This document shows positions 6,149 to 6,149 of a stretch of 6,149 nucleotides of DNA, piece by piece. Location: the NCBI GenBank assembly GCA_009930275.1, contig RZYP01000122.1, forward strand, positions 1 through 6,149. Direction: 5' to 3'. Under the pieces are notes generated by a model that saw only the letters and a program-made list of their open reading frames with translations, searched no databases and was not told the DNA's origin. Positions within the stretch are counted from its first letter, which is position 1, and each line of letters begins with the position of its first letter. The DNA is from Negativicutes bacterium. Its GTDB lineage: Bacteria; Bacillota_C; Negativicutes; Acidaminococcales; Acidaminococcaceae. The position numbers and the translations under genes were made by a program.

Positions 6149-6149
6149 C

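Overview
The window looks like a chromosomal defence island of a low-to-moderate GC Gram-positive bacterium (Bacillota; a Paenibacillus- or Clostridia-like host is my inference). The reasons are the strong AAGGAGG ribosome binding sites, the AT-rich intergenic DNA, and remnants of a Bacillota-type serine recombinase. No rRNA, tRNA or CRISPR array is visible. Every gene I accept is on the minus strand, so the window reads biologically from right to left.

Right part (about 4736-6149): the C-terminal half of a type III restriction enzyme Res subunit. It holds helicase motif VI and the PD-(D/E)XK endonuclease domain; its N-terminal half, and presumably the mod gene, lie beyond the right edge. Middle (1117-4628): a SIR2-domain protein (457 aa) and a HerA/DUF87 ATPase (712 aa) whose stop and start codons share a base (TAATG). 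This is the architecture of the published SIR2-HerA anti-phage system, in which the SIR2 subunit depletes NAD+ and the HerA hexamer is its ATPase partner. The key SIR2 residues and the Walker A and B motifs of HerA are intact. I see no terminator in the 107 bp between res and sir2, so the three genes may share a transcript. A 20-bp perfect palindrome followed by a second hairpin and a T-run lies just after the HerA stop and is the likely operon end.

Left part: a 189-bp intergenic region with several inverted repeats (928-1116), a small stand-alone DUF1905 gene (649-927), then about 650 bp of decayed sequence. The decayed part holds fragments of serine recombinase C-terminal regions in swapped order, a 43-codon chimeric ORF with a recognisable RSRLEARW-type motif, and a reading frame broken by two stops. 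It reads as the scarred edge of an old mobile element next to the defence cluster.

Functionally, the right and middle parts offer two layers of defence: modification-dependent DNA cleavage by the type III system, then an abortive NAD+-depleting response by SIR2-HerA. The system is largely known. The less ordinary points are its tight placement behind res, the N-terminal extension of the SIR2 protein, the mini-ORF in the res-sir2 gap and the recombinase debris at the left edge.
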